Part shown: one piece after another, positions 44,401 to 49,922 of the stretch
Layout of the letters: every line of letters starts with the position of its first letter
Numbering within the stretch: the stretch's first letter is position 1
NCBI GenBank assembly: GCA_012845835.1
Contig: JABAKD010000011.1
Location: forward strand, 2,658,501-2,722,500
Direction: 5' to 3'
DNA: 64,000 nucleotides
Source: Undaria pinnatifida
Taxonomy: Eukaryota; Sar; Phaeophyceae; Laminariales; Alariaceae
The notes under the pieces: model-generated
What the model was told of the DNA's origin: nothing
The model's input: the letters and a program-made list of their open reading frames with translations, nothing else
Databases searched by the model: none
Translations under genes and position numbers: made by a program

Positions 44401-46933
44401 CTATGGTGCGGGTATGTATGTGCACTGTAGAGGGAAATACCGGCACTATAGCGGCGACCGGCACTACTCCGCATATTACCACTACTGGTTGTTCCCATCT
44501 GTGCCAGGAGGCGGTCATTCCAGGGGTCACGCCACACGCCCCATTTAGTAACCCTTTTAGCACCGCACTCCCAACATGGGGCAAAAACACTTGGACTTAG
44601 ACTATGATAGAATAATGTTATTAATAGGAGTTGGAAATGGGTTAAATGCGAATAGAATACTGCGGTGGTCCCTTCATAGTGCCGGTCGCCCGCTATAGTG
44701 CCTGTGAAATCGCTCGCATGGGAAGTGGTATCTTAAGGGTTAGGTTACGTTCCATGGAGGCGTTTGTGGTGCCGGGGTTCGTAGCCGTGTCCCCTTGTAT
44801 TCCGACGCTCAGCCCGATCCGCCCTTGTATGTGTTGCTGAAGCTTAGAACAAGTGTGGTTGTAATAGACCTCGGGTTGGCGCCTTGAATTACCCCCCCCC
44901 GCCCACTCAAGTTACCGTAGGGTATTTATATCCTGTATTTGCTGTTGTTTGATGTGCGTGAATCGTACAACCTGTCTTGCGGTGGTGTACGTATCGTTTC
45001 GACCGGTGGTAGGGTTTGTTATTGTACATGGTATGTAGTTAATGTCTCGTTGTTAACACGGGTAGAGTATGAATCATAACCGCTTGCTGTTTGAAAAGTA
45101 CCTTACCCTGGGATGATGCACGTTTCGTTGGTACCTGGTTGTATTTGCTGCTGCTATTTGCCCTGATAACATCCATGGGAGGCGCACACCTCCAAAGACT
45201 AACCCATCTGCTAGAGCGCGCGACGGGTGTATCACGCAGCGCTTGCAAGGGGATGAGTATCGACTCATAAGGTCTTTACAACTGGAAAGCCGTTTTCGGG
45301 GACACGAAAGTACTTGGATTTAGTGTAGGGAGGGGTTTCGGGGTTCTGGAGGGGTTAAATTGGTGGAATTCACAGATGACTTTACGTTATATTACCCCTC
45401 AAGAACGGCTTCTATAGTTGCCGCGCACAGATTGATTAACGTCATCCTGTTGACCCTGGTACAAGCTACACTGTAGCTCTAAGAGGAGTCGGCGACCTTT
45501 GTCCTTAATGAGGACACACCCAGTAAATAGCACCACATACAGCTTGCAAAGATGAGCTTCGACGAAATCTTCGATCCCACAGCTGGAGTGTATTTGTATT
45601 TGTTACGAAGTATATTTTAGTAAAGTATCATACAGATACCACCCGGCAACCGTTTGCGCGAGAACTGCGTCGTGCAGATCCCACCGGGCAAACATAATCT
45701 ACTAGCAGATCGTGCAGATCGTGGAGTAAATCACAGCTGATCGTGGAGTAAATCAGCTGATCGTGGAGTAAATCAGGAATATATTTGCCCCGAAATATCT
45801 GTAGGTTAAACTAGACTGAGGCTTGATCTGTCCCATGTGTGAATTTTTGACCCTTTTTTCCAGATCGTGGTCTCGAGGATCTAGATCTTATAACTATCGT
45901 CGCGGTATGTTATGCAGGATCTGTGGATAGTACAAATCCAACCCAGGAAAACGTGTGCTAGATCGTTCAGATCACGCCGGCTCTCACCCGGCTATAAAAC
46001 CTGTAGGCCATCCAGATAATACAGACCAGGGATCTGTGTGCCCGCAAAGACACAGATCACACACATCATGGATAGGGGCCTGATTTTTGTCCCATGCGTC
46101 AACTTTTGTATTGAATCGACCCGGCCTCCTCCGCCCAGATTGCTCTGATGAACGAAGGCTACGCGCCCCATCCTGTCCGGGGCCTGCCCTGGAGCACGAC
46201 GGGTTCGAGAAGGCTGCGCGCGGTCCTCGACGCCTCTGCCTACGGTGGGAGAAGGAGGGAAGGGAGTGGGAGGAAGAAGGGGGGAGGGGGGGGTGGTAGG
46301 GATGACGAGGGGGAAGACGAGTGGAGCGAGGCCGATGATAGTCGCGCTAACGGCGTCGATGACGATGAGGAGGAGGAGGACGATGACGATCATGGCGGCG
46401 GTGATGAGCATAACCGTGTCAGCGAAGATGATGGTGCTGATCATGATGCGGATAGCGGCAGTGGCCGCGATGGTGGCGGTGATAATCGTGAGGTTGGCCC
46501 GCTGTCCCAGGGGAGGAGCGCGGAAGAAGTCATGGTAAGCTGGGGAAAATCCCTCGCGCTTTCCGTGGAAACACCGCATGGGCTGTGCCCTGGGGGGAGC
46601 GGGTGCTCGGGCGTGTGGATGTACGGGAGCGTCGCGTGGGGCGCGCTCAGGGAGCGGTGTAGGAGGGCGGCGGCGGGATTTCTTCCGCCGCCGCCCCTCG
46701 GGGGGGTGGGCGGGGAAGGGCAACGCGAAGTAGAAGCGTTGGAGGTGGCTTGTGCTGTGGGTGACATTGCGTCACGAACTCCCGATGCTTGGGGGTTACG
46801 GGGAGAGCATGTTTGTGGCGCAGGTCCGGGGGGGGAGGTGGTGGGGGCAGGAGGAGGGGGTGGGGCGCCGGGGGGCGGGAAGTGGAAGAGGGCACGGGTT
46901 TGGAGTGTGGGACGGTATCGACGATCAGGGTAG
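26341..46933 (+). CDS. Gene A: probable GT-A (GT2-like) glycosyltransferase-like protein, at least 12 exons
   Basis: Joining the exons listed below gives about 990 residues, N terminus missing. Domain 1 (A1-A5) runs from a beta-strand-like EVTVILTASDELESQLKALL through VWVAMPAKG to FSQWYLHRDLVRLLFRE and LSYGLRRYAGIQSYVLP. This order resembles GT2-type enzymes, where the last two blocks are an acceptor-side helix and a loop after it. A5 ends in a Gly/Ala linker with VVLVVDGVRQAELLEPLY-like text. A6-A9 are of unknown function. Domain 2 (A10-A12) has KPAIVLVLVHHEGEAP, then DSQFYVWLK and GSVAWGALRER, again in GT2-like order. Its expected acidic motif before FYVWLK reads SGAQ, so this domain may be inactive. 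Activity, substrate and Golgi location are inferred; coding status is much surer than function. Confidence 0.5.
26480..26860. repeat. Degenerate minisatellite in intron 1 (TAGCTTTGCCGGTAGT-like)
   Basis: Intron 1 holds about 15-20 imperfect repeats of a 15-25 bp unit such as GTAGCTTTGCCGGTAG, GTGTTGCCAGTA and GTTTCGCCAGTAGTAG. Every unit contains a potential AG. It lies within the first intron, about 40 bp after the donor. Confidence 0.7.
26950..27224 (-). mobile_element. tRNA-headed SINE, subfamily S2, copy 1
   Basis: The minus-strand head reads GCCGGTCGCCCCGGTGGTCT with an A-box-like TGGTCTAGTGG, then a B-box-like TGTTCAAATC (27151-27161). The body has GCTGAGAGCGCCTAGCAGCG and GTGAGTCGACCAG, matching 38130-38190 in the plus-strand copy at 37996. 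It lies in intron 1 of gene A, antisense to the gene. Confidence 0.7.
27369..27703. mobile_element. MITE family D, copy 2, with 4-bp flanking repeat
   Basis: Starts GGCGTTTTTGCGATTTCCAT and ends TAGTCCGCAAACACC, inverted ends matching the element at 8747-9025. CTAC occurs immediately on both sides (27365-27368, 27704-27707) as a possible target duplication. The interior has GAAACCGACGAACGCCATAA, its inverted partner GGCGTTTGACGGTTGCAA, and a small expansion of GGGTTGGCCTT units at 27549-27612. Inserted in intron 1 of gene A. Confidence 0.7.
27951..28025 (+). CDS. Gene A exon A2 (GC donor)
   Basis: Acceptor GACACAG precedes 25 codons (VILTASDELESQLKALLTST to QAKQ). The exon ends AAGCAG|GCAAGA, a GC-AG type donor with otherwise good consensus; the frame then continues exactly into exon A3 (QAKQ|VWVAMPAKG). 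The helix after the first strand and the start of the second strand of a GT-A fold fit this span. A decayed copy of its 3' end lies 198 bp downstream. Confidence 0.75.
28194..28245 (+). pseudogene. Decayed copy of the exon A2 3' end in intron 2
   Basis: GGCTAGCACCGTGCAACTGA followed by AGCAGTCAAGAGCCCCC aligns to the end of exon A2 plus donor (GACCAGCACCGTTCAAGCGA, AGCAGGCAAGAACCC) with about four in five bases the same. The donor GC is TC here, so it should not splice. Both copies run straight into poly-C. Confidence 0.7.
28436..28795 (+). repeat. Pure pyrimidine microsatellites before exon A3: (CCCT)n then 8-bp units
   Basis: About 28440-28655 is (CCCT)n with few interruptions. It continues as (CGACCTCC)n and (CAACCTCC)n to 28780, ending 30 bp before the A3 acceptor. 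Frames across it (Pro/Ser/Leu repeats forward, Gly/Arg/Glu repeats reverse) are artefacts. It may act as an overlong polypyrimidine tract. Confidence 0.9.
28825..29036 (+). CDS. Gene A exon A3
   Basis: Acceptor AATCAG, donor GACAGA|GTGAGA. Seventy codons plus two bases: VWVAMPAKGASVSRLIVDNY, a Gly-rich turn, RLRVVMSDFFTGFPPEEG and STLGLFQLAMQAGTE. A GT2 enzyme normally reaches its acidic metal-binding motif soon after such an amphipathic helix; no such motif is seen at the join with A4, so either an exon is missing or domain 1 has lost it. Confidence 0.8.
29050..29330. repeat. T/G-rich simple sequence at the start of intron 3
   Basis: Runs of TTTTTGTTGTTTTTG and TTTTTGTGTGTGTTTTGTG fill this part of intron 3. 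Phe/Cys-rich forward frames here are not genes. Confidence 0.8.
29740..29955 (-). repeat. Dispersed repeat R, reverse copy in intron 3
   Basis: The reverse complement of the 60797-60975 copy: CCTGGTTGGTGAAAACCCGA, GTCCCGGCATAGTAGGGATG, TATGGTCATACGACTACGGC and TGCACAAACTGAGTACC, ending in poly-C. The long open frame across it is shared by both copies only because they are the same repeat. A short further fragment lies at 30236-30290. Confidence 0.7.
30120..31042 (+). repeat. Degenerate ~100 bp minisatellite in intron 3, about eight units
   Basis: Units share TGCCTGCCGCGNCNACGAG, then a GATTGATTGGCGGAAGGGTT block, then TCGAGGGCTAGGGTGCAGGC and TTGCGTGAC followed by a poly-G or poly-C run. The GCGTGAC landmark recurs near 30199, 30390, 30468, 30600, 30706, 30806, 30904 and 31024. 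One interval is longer because a fragment of repeat R sits inside. The homopolymer switches from G to C in the last two units. Confidence 0.75.
31144..31408 (+). CDS. Gene A exon A4
   Basis: Starts after CATCGCTAG with one base that completes the codon left open by A3, then 88 codons to TCTGCG|GTGAGA. It includes SSAHALFALWNAGNEQ and the recognisable FSQWYLHRDLVRLLFRERWT and PQGEYSA blocks. In GT2-like enzymes an aromatic-rich helix of this type precedes a Gly-Glu motif and the following loop; here GE occurs in PQGEYSA. The phase joins A5 exactly. Confidence 0.75.
31506..31646 (+). pseudogene. Decayed copy of the exon A4 end plus intron 4 start
   Basis: Aligns with 31362-31477: GGTTGCTGTTTTGGGAGAGG against GGTTGTTGTTCAGGGAGAGG, GCCGCAAGGCGAAGACTCTG against ACCGCAAGGCGAATACTCTG, and later CCGGTAGGGAAAGCCTCCGT against CCGGTAGGGAAAGGCTCCCG. 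The two segments are only 28 bp apart, so this is a near-tandem duplication across the donor. The donor itself is replaced by T-rich sequence in the copy. Confidence 0.75.
32014..32628 (+). CDS. Gene A exon A5
   Basis: Acceptor AAAACAG, donor GCCGTG|GTGAGA, 205 codons. It opens ALALSYGLRRYAGIQSYVLP, completing GT-like domain 1, then has a charged Ala/Gly linker with a run of Asn/Gly-rich repeats (residues about 75-110 of the exon). The end has a hydrophobic strand, ELVVLVVDGVRQAELLEPLY, and EVFIAV after a Gly run. The linker-like middle suggests that A5 joins two folded modules. Confidence 0.8.
32700..32970. repeat. GGT/GTT triplet microsatellite just after the A5 donor
   Basis: Almost pure (GGT)n from 32811 to 32950 with GTT and GCT variants before it, about 80 bp after the A5 donor. 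The Val-, Trp-, Thr- and His-rich frames in this stretch on both strands are repeat artefacts. Confidence 0.9.
33647..33737. mobile_element. TTAA-type MITE family A, copy 4
   Basis: TTAACCCCTTTAGAGCC at the left (TTAA 33648-33651) and GGGTTTCCAGTTGTAAAGGC to TCAA (33733-33736) at the right, exactly 89 bp between outer edges. One base of the right TTAA is mutated. Located in intron 5 of gene A. Confidence 0.75.
33870..34183. repeat. Module with GTATCACGCATCTTTTGCAA and a degraded family D MITE
   Basis: 33870-33945 is one copy of the recurrent ~65 bp module (GCGACCGGTGTATCACGCAT, AAAGATGAGTATCG, GCAGCTGGCGTGG). It is followed by 33958-34183, which resembles family D MITEs (TATTGGAACCGTCGATCGAA, ATTCGTGAACTCCC). 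The left end of the latter was not found. Confidence 0.5.
34640..35570 (+). repeat. 12/24-bp minisatellite (GTAGGYNRTGCA)n before exon A6
   Basis: More than 900 bp of 12-bp units such as GTAGGTCGTGCA and GTAGGCGGTGCA, locally amplified as 24-bp dimers (GTAGGTTATGTGGTAGGTGG at 34785-34880). It runs to the acceptor of exon A6 (GGTGTGGCAG|GCGACC), so the splice acceptor looks like a unit of the array. Forward Gly/Val and reverse Thr/Tyr/Cys frames are not genes. Confidence 0.85.
35582..35680 (+). CDS. Gene A exon A6 (3' border uncertain)
   Basis: In phase with A5 after acceptor GTGGCAG: ATPEFHMSVALRDRDFLLPL. The frame stays open past 35680. A donor leaving two bases, as A7 needs, could be at 35656 (CA|GTCGGA) or 35668 (CT|GTTTTT); the in-phase CCG|GTCAAT at 35681 does not fit A7. 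The border given is the outer limit. HMSVALRDRDF looks like genuine protein rather than repeat. Confidence 0.5.
35778..35835 (+). CDS. Gene A exon A7
   Basis: Acceptor TTTTTGTAG, donor TTTCAT|GTGAGA. Reads HRFLTPEEFCLGDAFGVFH in the frame that joins exon A8 without a break (GVFH|IRVGQDF). Short but with strong splice sites; function unknown. Confidence 0.6.
36136..36265 (+). CDS. Gene A exon A8
   Basis: Acceptor ACTCTTCAG, donor GCATG|GTGAGT. Reads IRVGQDFSQAPGRVLDPFLD, then VFHGLSEVFDVVKPKIVAYV and ASH, leaving one base. Alternating helix and strand character suggests a folded module between the two GT-like domains. I do not recognise the family. Confidence 0.75.
36750..37350 (+). repeat. 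Dispersed ~600 bp element, copy 1 (intron 8)
   Basis: Contains GAACTGGAATTCTCGGTCGA, GAGCGAGACAAGCGAGAAG, GTGGTCACAGATTGTGAGAC, GCGTACCGGGTACGAGAACA and TTTTTCGTCGCCGCTCCAAA. The same blocks in the same order lie at 62340-63150, with an extra partial copy near 63355. No protein recognised; the Arg-rich reverse frame is shared only because the element is. Confidence 0.7.
37351..37700. repeat. Inverted repeat (arms ~66 bp) between direct repeats of ~50 bp
   Basis: GTATTGGCGTGAGTTCGAAC followed by CAAACRAAGTATCCTTCTTG occurs at about 37352 and again at 37647. Between them, 37402-37470 (CCACCATGCAGGGCGAGGAC to AACATGGAGTCAG) is matched in reverse complement by 37522-37590. A third diverged arm lies at 40288-40345 (CAACGCCGCAACGCGGAGAG). 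Element class unknown. Confidence 0.6.
37996..38210 (+). mobile_element. tRNA-headed SINE, subfamily S2, copy 2
   Basis: The head GCCGGTCGCCGCGGTGGTCT holds the A-box-like TGGTCTAGTGG (38010-38020); the B-box-like AGTTCGATTCC is at 38059-38069. CACCGTGGTG after it can pair with the 5' CGCCGCGGTG region, as in a tRNA acceptor stem. The body GCTAAGAGCGCCTACCAGCG and CGAGTCGACGAGAG matches the S2 copy at 26950-27224. An intact tRNA gene is unlikely because the anticodon arm is not clear. Confidence 0.7.
38211..39450. mobile_element. 1.24 kb element with ~42 bp inverted ends (family E)
   Basis: The left end GGAGTGTTTGCGAACATATG, then TTTTTAGAAATTTGCCTTC, is matched by the right end in reverse complement: GGAATGTTTGCGAAAGTACG, then TTTTTAGAAAATTGCCTTC. 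The first bases resemble family D MITE ends. No flanking target duplication was recognised. The inside is GC-rich with CTG repeats (38637-38663, 38792-38818) and a reverse frame of 182 codons (38518-39066) made of Gln, Ser and Leu runs, not a recognisable transposase. Confidence 0.65.
40410..40735 (+). repeat. CACCAC/AACCCC pyrimidine-adenine microsatellite before exon A9
   Basis: Imperfect (CAC)n and ACCACCAACN units with CTTAAATT spacers; a ~65 bp block (GCCCCCTTAAATTATACCGC, ATATCTCCAATTTATG) is repeated at 40600-40640 and 40660-40700. It ends just before the A9 acceptor. The Thr/Asn-rich forward frame is an artefact. Confidence 0.8.
40751..40986 (+). CDS. Gene A exon A9
   Basis: Acceptor AACATTATAG; two bases complete the GCC codon opened at the end of A8. 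It reads ASAAAGANGDGDAGAPGPGN, KKLTEAALSRSPPLLGFNEA, VLRATEAALRSAGG and then a Gly/Pro/Ala-rich end to GCGAAG|GTGGGG. The LTEAALSRSP part looks helical; the rest is probably a flexible linker before GT-like domain 2. Confidence 0.65.
41041..41930 (-). pseudogene. Decayed 3' end of a LINE (non-LTR retrotransposon)
   Basis: On the minus strand the fragments KYGGLRGRYGMKTYLHGPMD, then IESRTHIMEECEI, then EKTIAILGDRWWPQ and NERPNVGGVSIRSRNGAP form the order I recognise as the C-terminal part of LINE reverse-transcriptase proteins, around and after a Cys/His knuckle (H and C remain in THIMEEC). Frames shift at the knuckle and a stop follows TKQEG. The IESRTHI-to-TKQEG stretch is present twice (41159-41395 and 41396-41638, offset about 240 bp). 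It lies antisense in intron 9 of gene A. Confidence 0.6.
42214..42275 (+). repeat. Fragment of dispersed repeat R in intron 9
   Basis: GGTACTCAGTTTGTGCATGG and CCGTAGTCGTATGACCATGG match the start of repeat R at 60808-60845. The match stops soon after GTATGACCATGGAC. Confidence 0.6.
42480..43150 (+). repeat. (CCTTAT)n hexanucleotide array in intron 9
   Basis: About 100 units of CCTTAT with CCTTGT, CCGTAT and CCTTTT variants, all pyrimidine-rich on the sense strand and ending about 130 bp before the A10 acceptor. Because the period is six, several frames stay open (Asp-Lys or Ile-Arg repeats in reverse, Leu-Ser or Leu-Ile forward); none is a gene. Variant units cluster in blocks, for example CCTTGT at 42985-43030. 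Confidence 0.9.
43281..43475 (+). CDS. Gene A exon A10 (start of GT-like domain 2)
   Basis: Acceptor CACATACAG, donor GCGGTG|GTGAGT, 65 codons in phase with A9. Reads ALAYLPGGCFERWRKPAIVL, VLVHHEGEAPSLLSWTLRSL and ATAQYMGDTVELRLALHATA. The order hydrophobic strand, HHEGEAP turn, helix, strand is typical of the nucleotide-sugar-binding start of a GT-A fold. I infer GT2-like from this order only. Confidence 0.8.
43641..43810 (+). pseudogene. Decayed copy of the exon A10 end plus intron 10 start, donor retained
   Basis: Aligns with 43447-43600: CTCCGCCGGCAGCACCG against CGCCGCCAGCAGCGCGG, GTGGTGAGTAGGGATGCGGG against GTGGTGAGTGGTGATGCGGG, GACGGCACAATC against GACGGCCACAATC, and CTGCAAAAGTGCGAATG against TTCGCAAAAGTTCCAAG. 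The copy keeps a perfect-looking donor (GTG|GTGAGTAGG), so it might be used in alternative splicing. Confidence 0.75.
44022..44222 (+). CDS. Gene A exon A11
   Basis: Acceptor AAAAACAG, donor CTGAAG|GTGAGC, 67 codons in phase on both sides. Reads IAEILREFKWEWGPVDVSYF, FGGHAGGSTSPDGLAALEAF and HVIPLFSGAQPDSQFYVWLK. In GT2-like proteins I would expect a run of two or three acidic residues about seven residues before FYVWLK; SGAQ is seen instead. Either the domain is non-catalytic or an unrecognised change has occurred. Confidence 0.8.
44548..44645. mobile_element. TTAA-type MITE family B, copy 1 (intron 11)
   Basis: 98 bp; the left edge is GTAACCCTTTTAGCACCGCA (TTAA mutated to GTAA) and the right edge GGAGTTGGAAATGGGTTAA. 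The middle GGGGCAAAAACACTTGG matches the reverse copy at 49821-49922. Ends share the TTAACCC start with family A. Confidence 0.65.
44752..44870 (+). pseudogene. Decayed copy of the exon A11 end in intron 11
   Basis: Aligns with 44133-44250: ATGGAGGCGTTTGTGGTGCC against CTGGAGGCGTTTGCGGACGC, CCGGGGTTCGTAGCCGTG against CCGGGGTTCACAGTCACG, GACGCTCAGCCCGATCCGC against GGCGCTCAGCCGGATTCGC, and TGTTGCTGAAG against TCTGGCTGAAG. The donor GTGAGC is replaced by CTTAGA. The MITE family B copy lies between original and copy. Confidence 0.75.
45267..45358. mobile_element. TTAA-type MITE family A, copy 5 (intron 11)
   Basis: Left ATAAGGTCTTTACAACTGG, middle GTACTTGGATTTAGTGTAGG, right GGGGTTAA ending at 45358. 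It is preceded by a copy of the GTATCACGCAGCGCTTGCAA module at 45210-45262. Confidence 0.65.
45525..46095 (+). repeat. Recurrent module, then GATC-dense element, copy 2
   Basis: 45525-45605 is the CAGCTTGCAAAGATGAGCTT, CACAGCTGGAGTGTATTT module. From 45640 the sequence becomes GATC-dense, with a doubled CAGCTGATCGTGGAGTAAAT; 45900-46080 matches 6545-6720 (CCAACCCAGGAAAACGTG, CCGGCTCTCACCCGGCT, AGACACAGATCACAC). It ends 40 bp before the acceptor of exon A12. Confidence 0.65.
46139..46933 (+). CDS. Gene A exon A12 (last exon recognised, with stop)
   Basis: Acceptor CCGCCCAG, in phase with A11. The frame is open for 264 codons to TAG at 46931. After IALMNEGYAPHPVRGLPWST comes a long acidic and Gly-rich insert (about residues 55-125), then VSWGKSLALSVETPHGLCPG and VWMYGSVAWGALRERCRRAA, which parallel the closing blocks of a GT2-like domain. 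The tail is Gly-rich and basic. A potential donor inside (GTCATG|GTAAGC at 46533) would remove the closing blocks, so I keep the frame open; the true 3' end may be a further splice. Confidence 0.65.
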   Translation: MALMNEGYAPHPVRGLPWSTTGSRRLRAVLDASAYGGRRREGSGRKKGGGGGGRDDEGEDEWSEADDSRANGVDDDEEEEDDDDHGGGDEHNRVSEDDGADHDADSGSGRDGGGDNREVGPLSQGRSAEEVMVSWGKSLALSVETPHGLCPGGSGCSGVWMYGSVAWGALRERCRRAAAGFLPPPPLGGVGGEGQREVEALEVACAVGDIASRTPDAWGLRGEHVCGAGPGGEVVGAGGGGGAPGGGKWKRARVWSVGRYRRSG

Positions 46934-48524
46934 GGATAGGGAGGGGGAGGAGGAGGAAAGACGTCAGTGACAAATTCCCCCCCTTTTTTTTTTTGCTGTC
47001 GTTGCCGGTTGTTGCTCGCTGTGGCTGTGGTTGTTCTGCTGTTTGTACTGCTGCCAGTGGTGGTGGTGGTGGTGCTTTGCAATGATTCCGTTGCGCGTGT
47101 AATTTCGTGCGTTGTATTTCGCCGGTAGGCCACCTGGCCTCCTCCCCCCCTCCCCTCCCCGCGGGATTGGTGCTTCTTGTGCGTGCATTACTGGCATGCT
47201 ATTTGCCTTCTGCCTGGTATTTCTTTTGTTGACAGCATGGCTGCTTGGTTGACGGGTTGACTGGTTGATTAGCCGTTGACCTGAACTGTTGGTCTGTTGG
47301 CTGCCTGGTTGGATGTTTGAGCGGTTGACCAGCTGGTTGGTTGACTTGGTTGTTTTTCGACTGATTTGGTTGTTGGTTGGTTGGTCGGTTGGTTGTCTTC
47401 AGTTTTGTGTTTTTTAGCGTCTACCGGACATCGTCCTTTCGTCGACCTGTCCGTTTCGTATGTAGACGGTGGGAGGGGGCAGCGCTGTAGTCTACTTCGC
47501 GCACCGGTGCGATAATGGGGTGTTTTTGGTGTGTGCATAATGTGTTTTCTTTTTACTTCCTGTGTATTTGTCGCCGCCCCTCCCCCCCGCCCGGTCTATG
47601 ATATACCAGGTGTACACACGTAATAAAGTATTTCATGAGTCTGTTTTGGTTCGTCGTAAGTCCCTTTAGAAGTGTAGTCGCGTTCTTGGGGACAATCTAC
47701 TTGGAGCTATTAATAGTATGGGGTACGGTTTGCGCTGGCAAACGGGCGATAGGTTAGAAAACAACAGAAGCAGCAGCGGCAAAACGTATCCTGTGTTTCT
47801 TGTTCGTCGTTTGTTTGCTGGTTTATTTTGCCTTTTAGCTTCACATTACTGAAAGCCCAGCCGCCGGCTGGCCTGGCCTGCTCATGAAAAACGTAGCGCA
47901 TGTGGCATCGCAATAAAGTAGTTTTTTTTTCCAAAAATGTGTTTCGTGATTTTCCTCCCTACGGTTGGTTGGTTCGTTGGGTGGTTGTTCTTGGCCGCCA
48001 ACCCCAGCGCCGACTGTGAGGATATTCTATAACAGGGAGGGGGATAACACAGCCACAGAGCTCGGGTTTATGTGTCTGTTTTGGATTCCAGGTGCGTAAA
48101 TGTGCCTGTTCTTCTTGTACTCCTGGTAGTCTATACAACTACCAAAAGGTTATATATTCCGTCGTTTCGTTCGGCTTTTTTTTTCTTTGCGTACGTAAAT
48201 CTGCCTGTATTTATATTACTGTGCGGAGTACGTTACTGAGAAAACGATTTTAGTTGCTTGGTTTTGGTTTTGGTTTATCCATGGCTTTGTTTGGATTGGT
48301 TCTGCCCTGGTCAATGTCGCACACTGCCGGTCTACCTTTGTGTCGACCCTGCTGTGGGGGTGGGGTAAGAATTTACCCCCTAAATTAAATGCATCTGCTA
48401 TATATGTAGATGGTTTTGTAATGTTGTCACGGAGGCCTGTCCCCCTTCTTTCTCTCCTACCTTGACAATTTTACTACCTCCGAAGATTTAACGGGTCGGA
48501 CAGATATCTATTATCCCCGCTTGA
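46934..48524. other. 3' flank of gene A, no further gene seen
   Basis: Contains GGTGGTGGTGG triplets (47054-47076), a GGTTGRYTGGTTG-rich tract (47240-47395) and a fragment related to the TTAA MITEs near 47656-47720 (CCCTTTAGAAGTGTAGTCGC). No polyadenylation signal could be assigned with confidence. No exon is supported. Confidence 0.4.
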
Positions 48525-48740
48525 TGATCTAGATGTTTCAGGGAAGATCTGTATGGTCCATAGCTCATGTTACCGGGTGGGGCCCGCACGATCTGCATGA
48601 TCTAGCATTTTTTTTCCTTGGTTGGGTCTGTTCTCTGACATGTACAGATCCTGCACAACATCTCATAACGGCAGCTATAGGATCTACTATAGACGATCTA
48701 GATGGCCTAGATGATCTGATGATCTCTAGATGGTGATCTT
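48525..48740 (+). repeat. GATC-dense dispersed element, second type, copy 2
   Basis: Landmarks AGCTCATGTTACCGGGTGGG, CCTTGGTTGGGTCTGTTCTC, GATCCTGCACAACATCTCAT and GATCTAGATGGCCTAGATGA are shared with 8130-8352. No protein. Confidence 0.65.
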
Positions 48741-49820
48741 TCCGGGTTGTGAAAGGTTTTCCTAATCTAGCTCGAAGCGTTTTGTTTCCGTAGCGGGAGT
48801 GCAGTGTGCTAAAAGCGAACATATCGGTTGACGGACGGTCTAGTTTTGATCCGTCAAGGCCGTCTTTGGACTTATCGTACTAGTTTTAGTGTGTGGAGTT
48901 CCTTGACGGCTGTCCTGTCCGTCAAGGAGCAAGAGTGCCGTGATCCGACATCTTTGGTAGCGGTTAACTTTCTTTGTACTCTGTTGCAATCCCCCCCTCC
49001 ACACACTTTCTTCCCATCCGAAAGAGGTTTCGGTCTGTCCTTTGTTGGTGGTGATGGTAGTGGTGGTGGCGGAGGAGGTGCCGGTGGTGAAACTCGTAGC
49101 GGTGGTAAGCAGTGGCAAGGCCGCAGCAGTGGTGGGAGAGGAATGGTTTTTGTGTTTGGTCTGTTGAGCCCTCCACGCGTTGTGCAGTTGGAACCGGCCG
49201 TGGTGTGGGCGTGCTCGTGGGACGTGTGCTACCACTGCTACTACCACCGCGGTTGTTGTTTTTCTGGTGCATTGTTGCTGCTGTTGCTGCTTCTGTTGTT
49301 TGGTGCATTGCTGCTGTTGTTCCCTGCTTTTGGGGCGTTTGGTGTTCTACTGATTCGCGGACCCGCATCCTCCTGCTGCATTGCTGCTGTCCGGCTGCGG
49401 CGGGTCGTAGTTAGTATGTGCTCATTGGTGGATGCTCCTTCTGTTGCGCTGCCGTTGTTCTGTCACTTCTATCTATTCGTGGGTGCTTCGTATTTGAGGT
49501 AGTTTTAGCGCGGGGGGGTGTTGGTAGTAGTGGTTGGTTGCAAGCGGTGGTACGGCTTGCACTTTTTTCGTACTGCTGGTGTTGTTGCTGCTGCTACTGC
49601 CGTTGGTGATACCAAGGTTGGTGCTGGTGTTGTGTTGGTGCTGCTTTAGCTGTTTGTTATTATTGCTGCGATTAGTTCTGCTGTTGCGGCTACTGCTGCT
49701 ACTGCTGCTGTTTTTGCTGGTGTGCTACCGTTTTTGCCAGCTGGTTGTTGCTGCTGCTGTTGGCGATGGTACGATAGATGCTGCCGCTGTGAAGACTACG
49801 CGAGTGATGATGCGTGTTGA
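48741..49820. other. Low-complexity GGT/CTG-rich stretch, no gene supported
   Basis: From about 49045 to 49800 the plus strand is dominated by GGTGGT, CTGCTG and TGCTGTTG words, giving long Gly/Val/Leu/Cys frames. A forward frame of 224 codons (48828-49502) lacks credible borders and its composition follows the repeats. I do not annotate it as a gene. Confidence 0.5.
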
Positions 49821-49922
49821 TTAACCCATTGCCAACTATTAATACCAGGTATATTATCCTATTAATAGTCTAACGCCAAGTGTTTTGTCCCCATGTCGGG
49901 AGTGCGGTGCTGAAAGGGTTGA
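49821..49922. mobile_element. TTAA-type MITE family B, copy 2
   Basis: 102 bp, left TTAACCCATTGCCAACTATT, right GCGGTGCTGAAAGGGTTGA (TTAA mutated to TTGA). Inside, AACGCCAAGTGTTTTGTCCC and ATGTCGGGAGTGCGG match the reverse of 44548-44645. It contains a TACCAGGTA at 49843-49851. Confidence 0.7.

Noticed and set aside
48828-49502. Forward frame of 224 codons as a gene
   Set aside because: Composition follows GGT and CTG triplets, borders are not credible, and overlapping frames are equally open.
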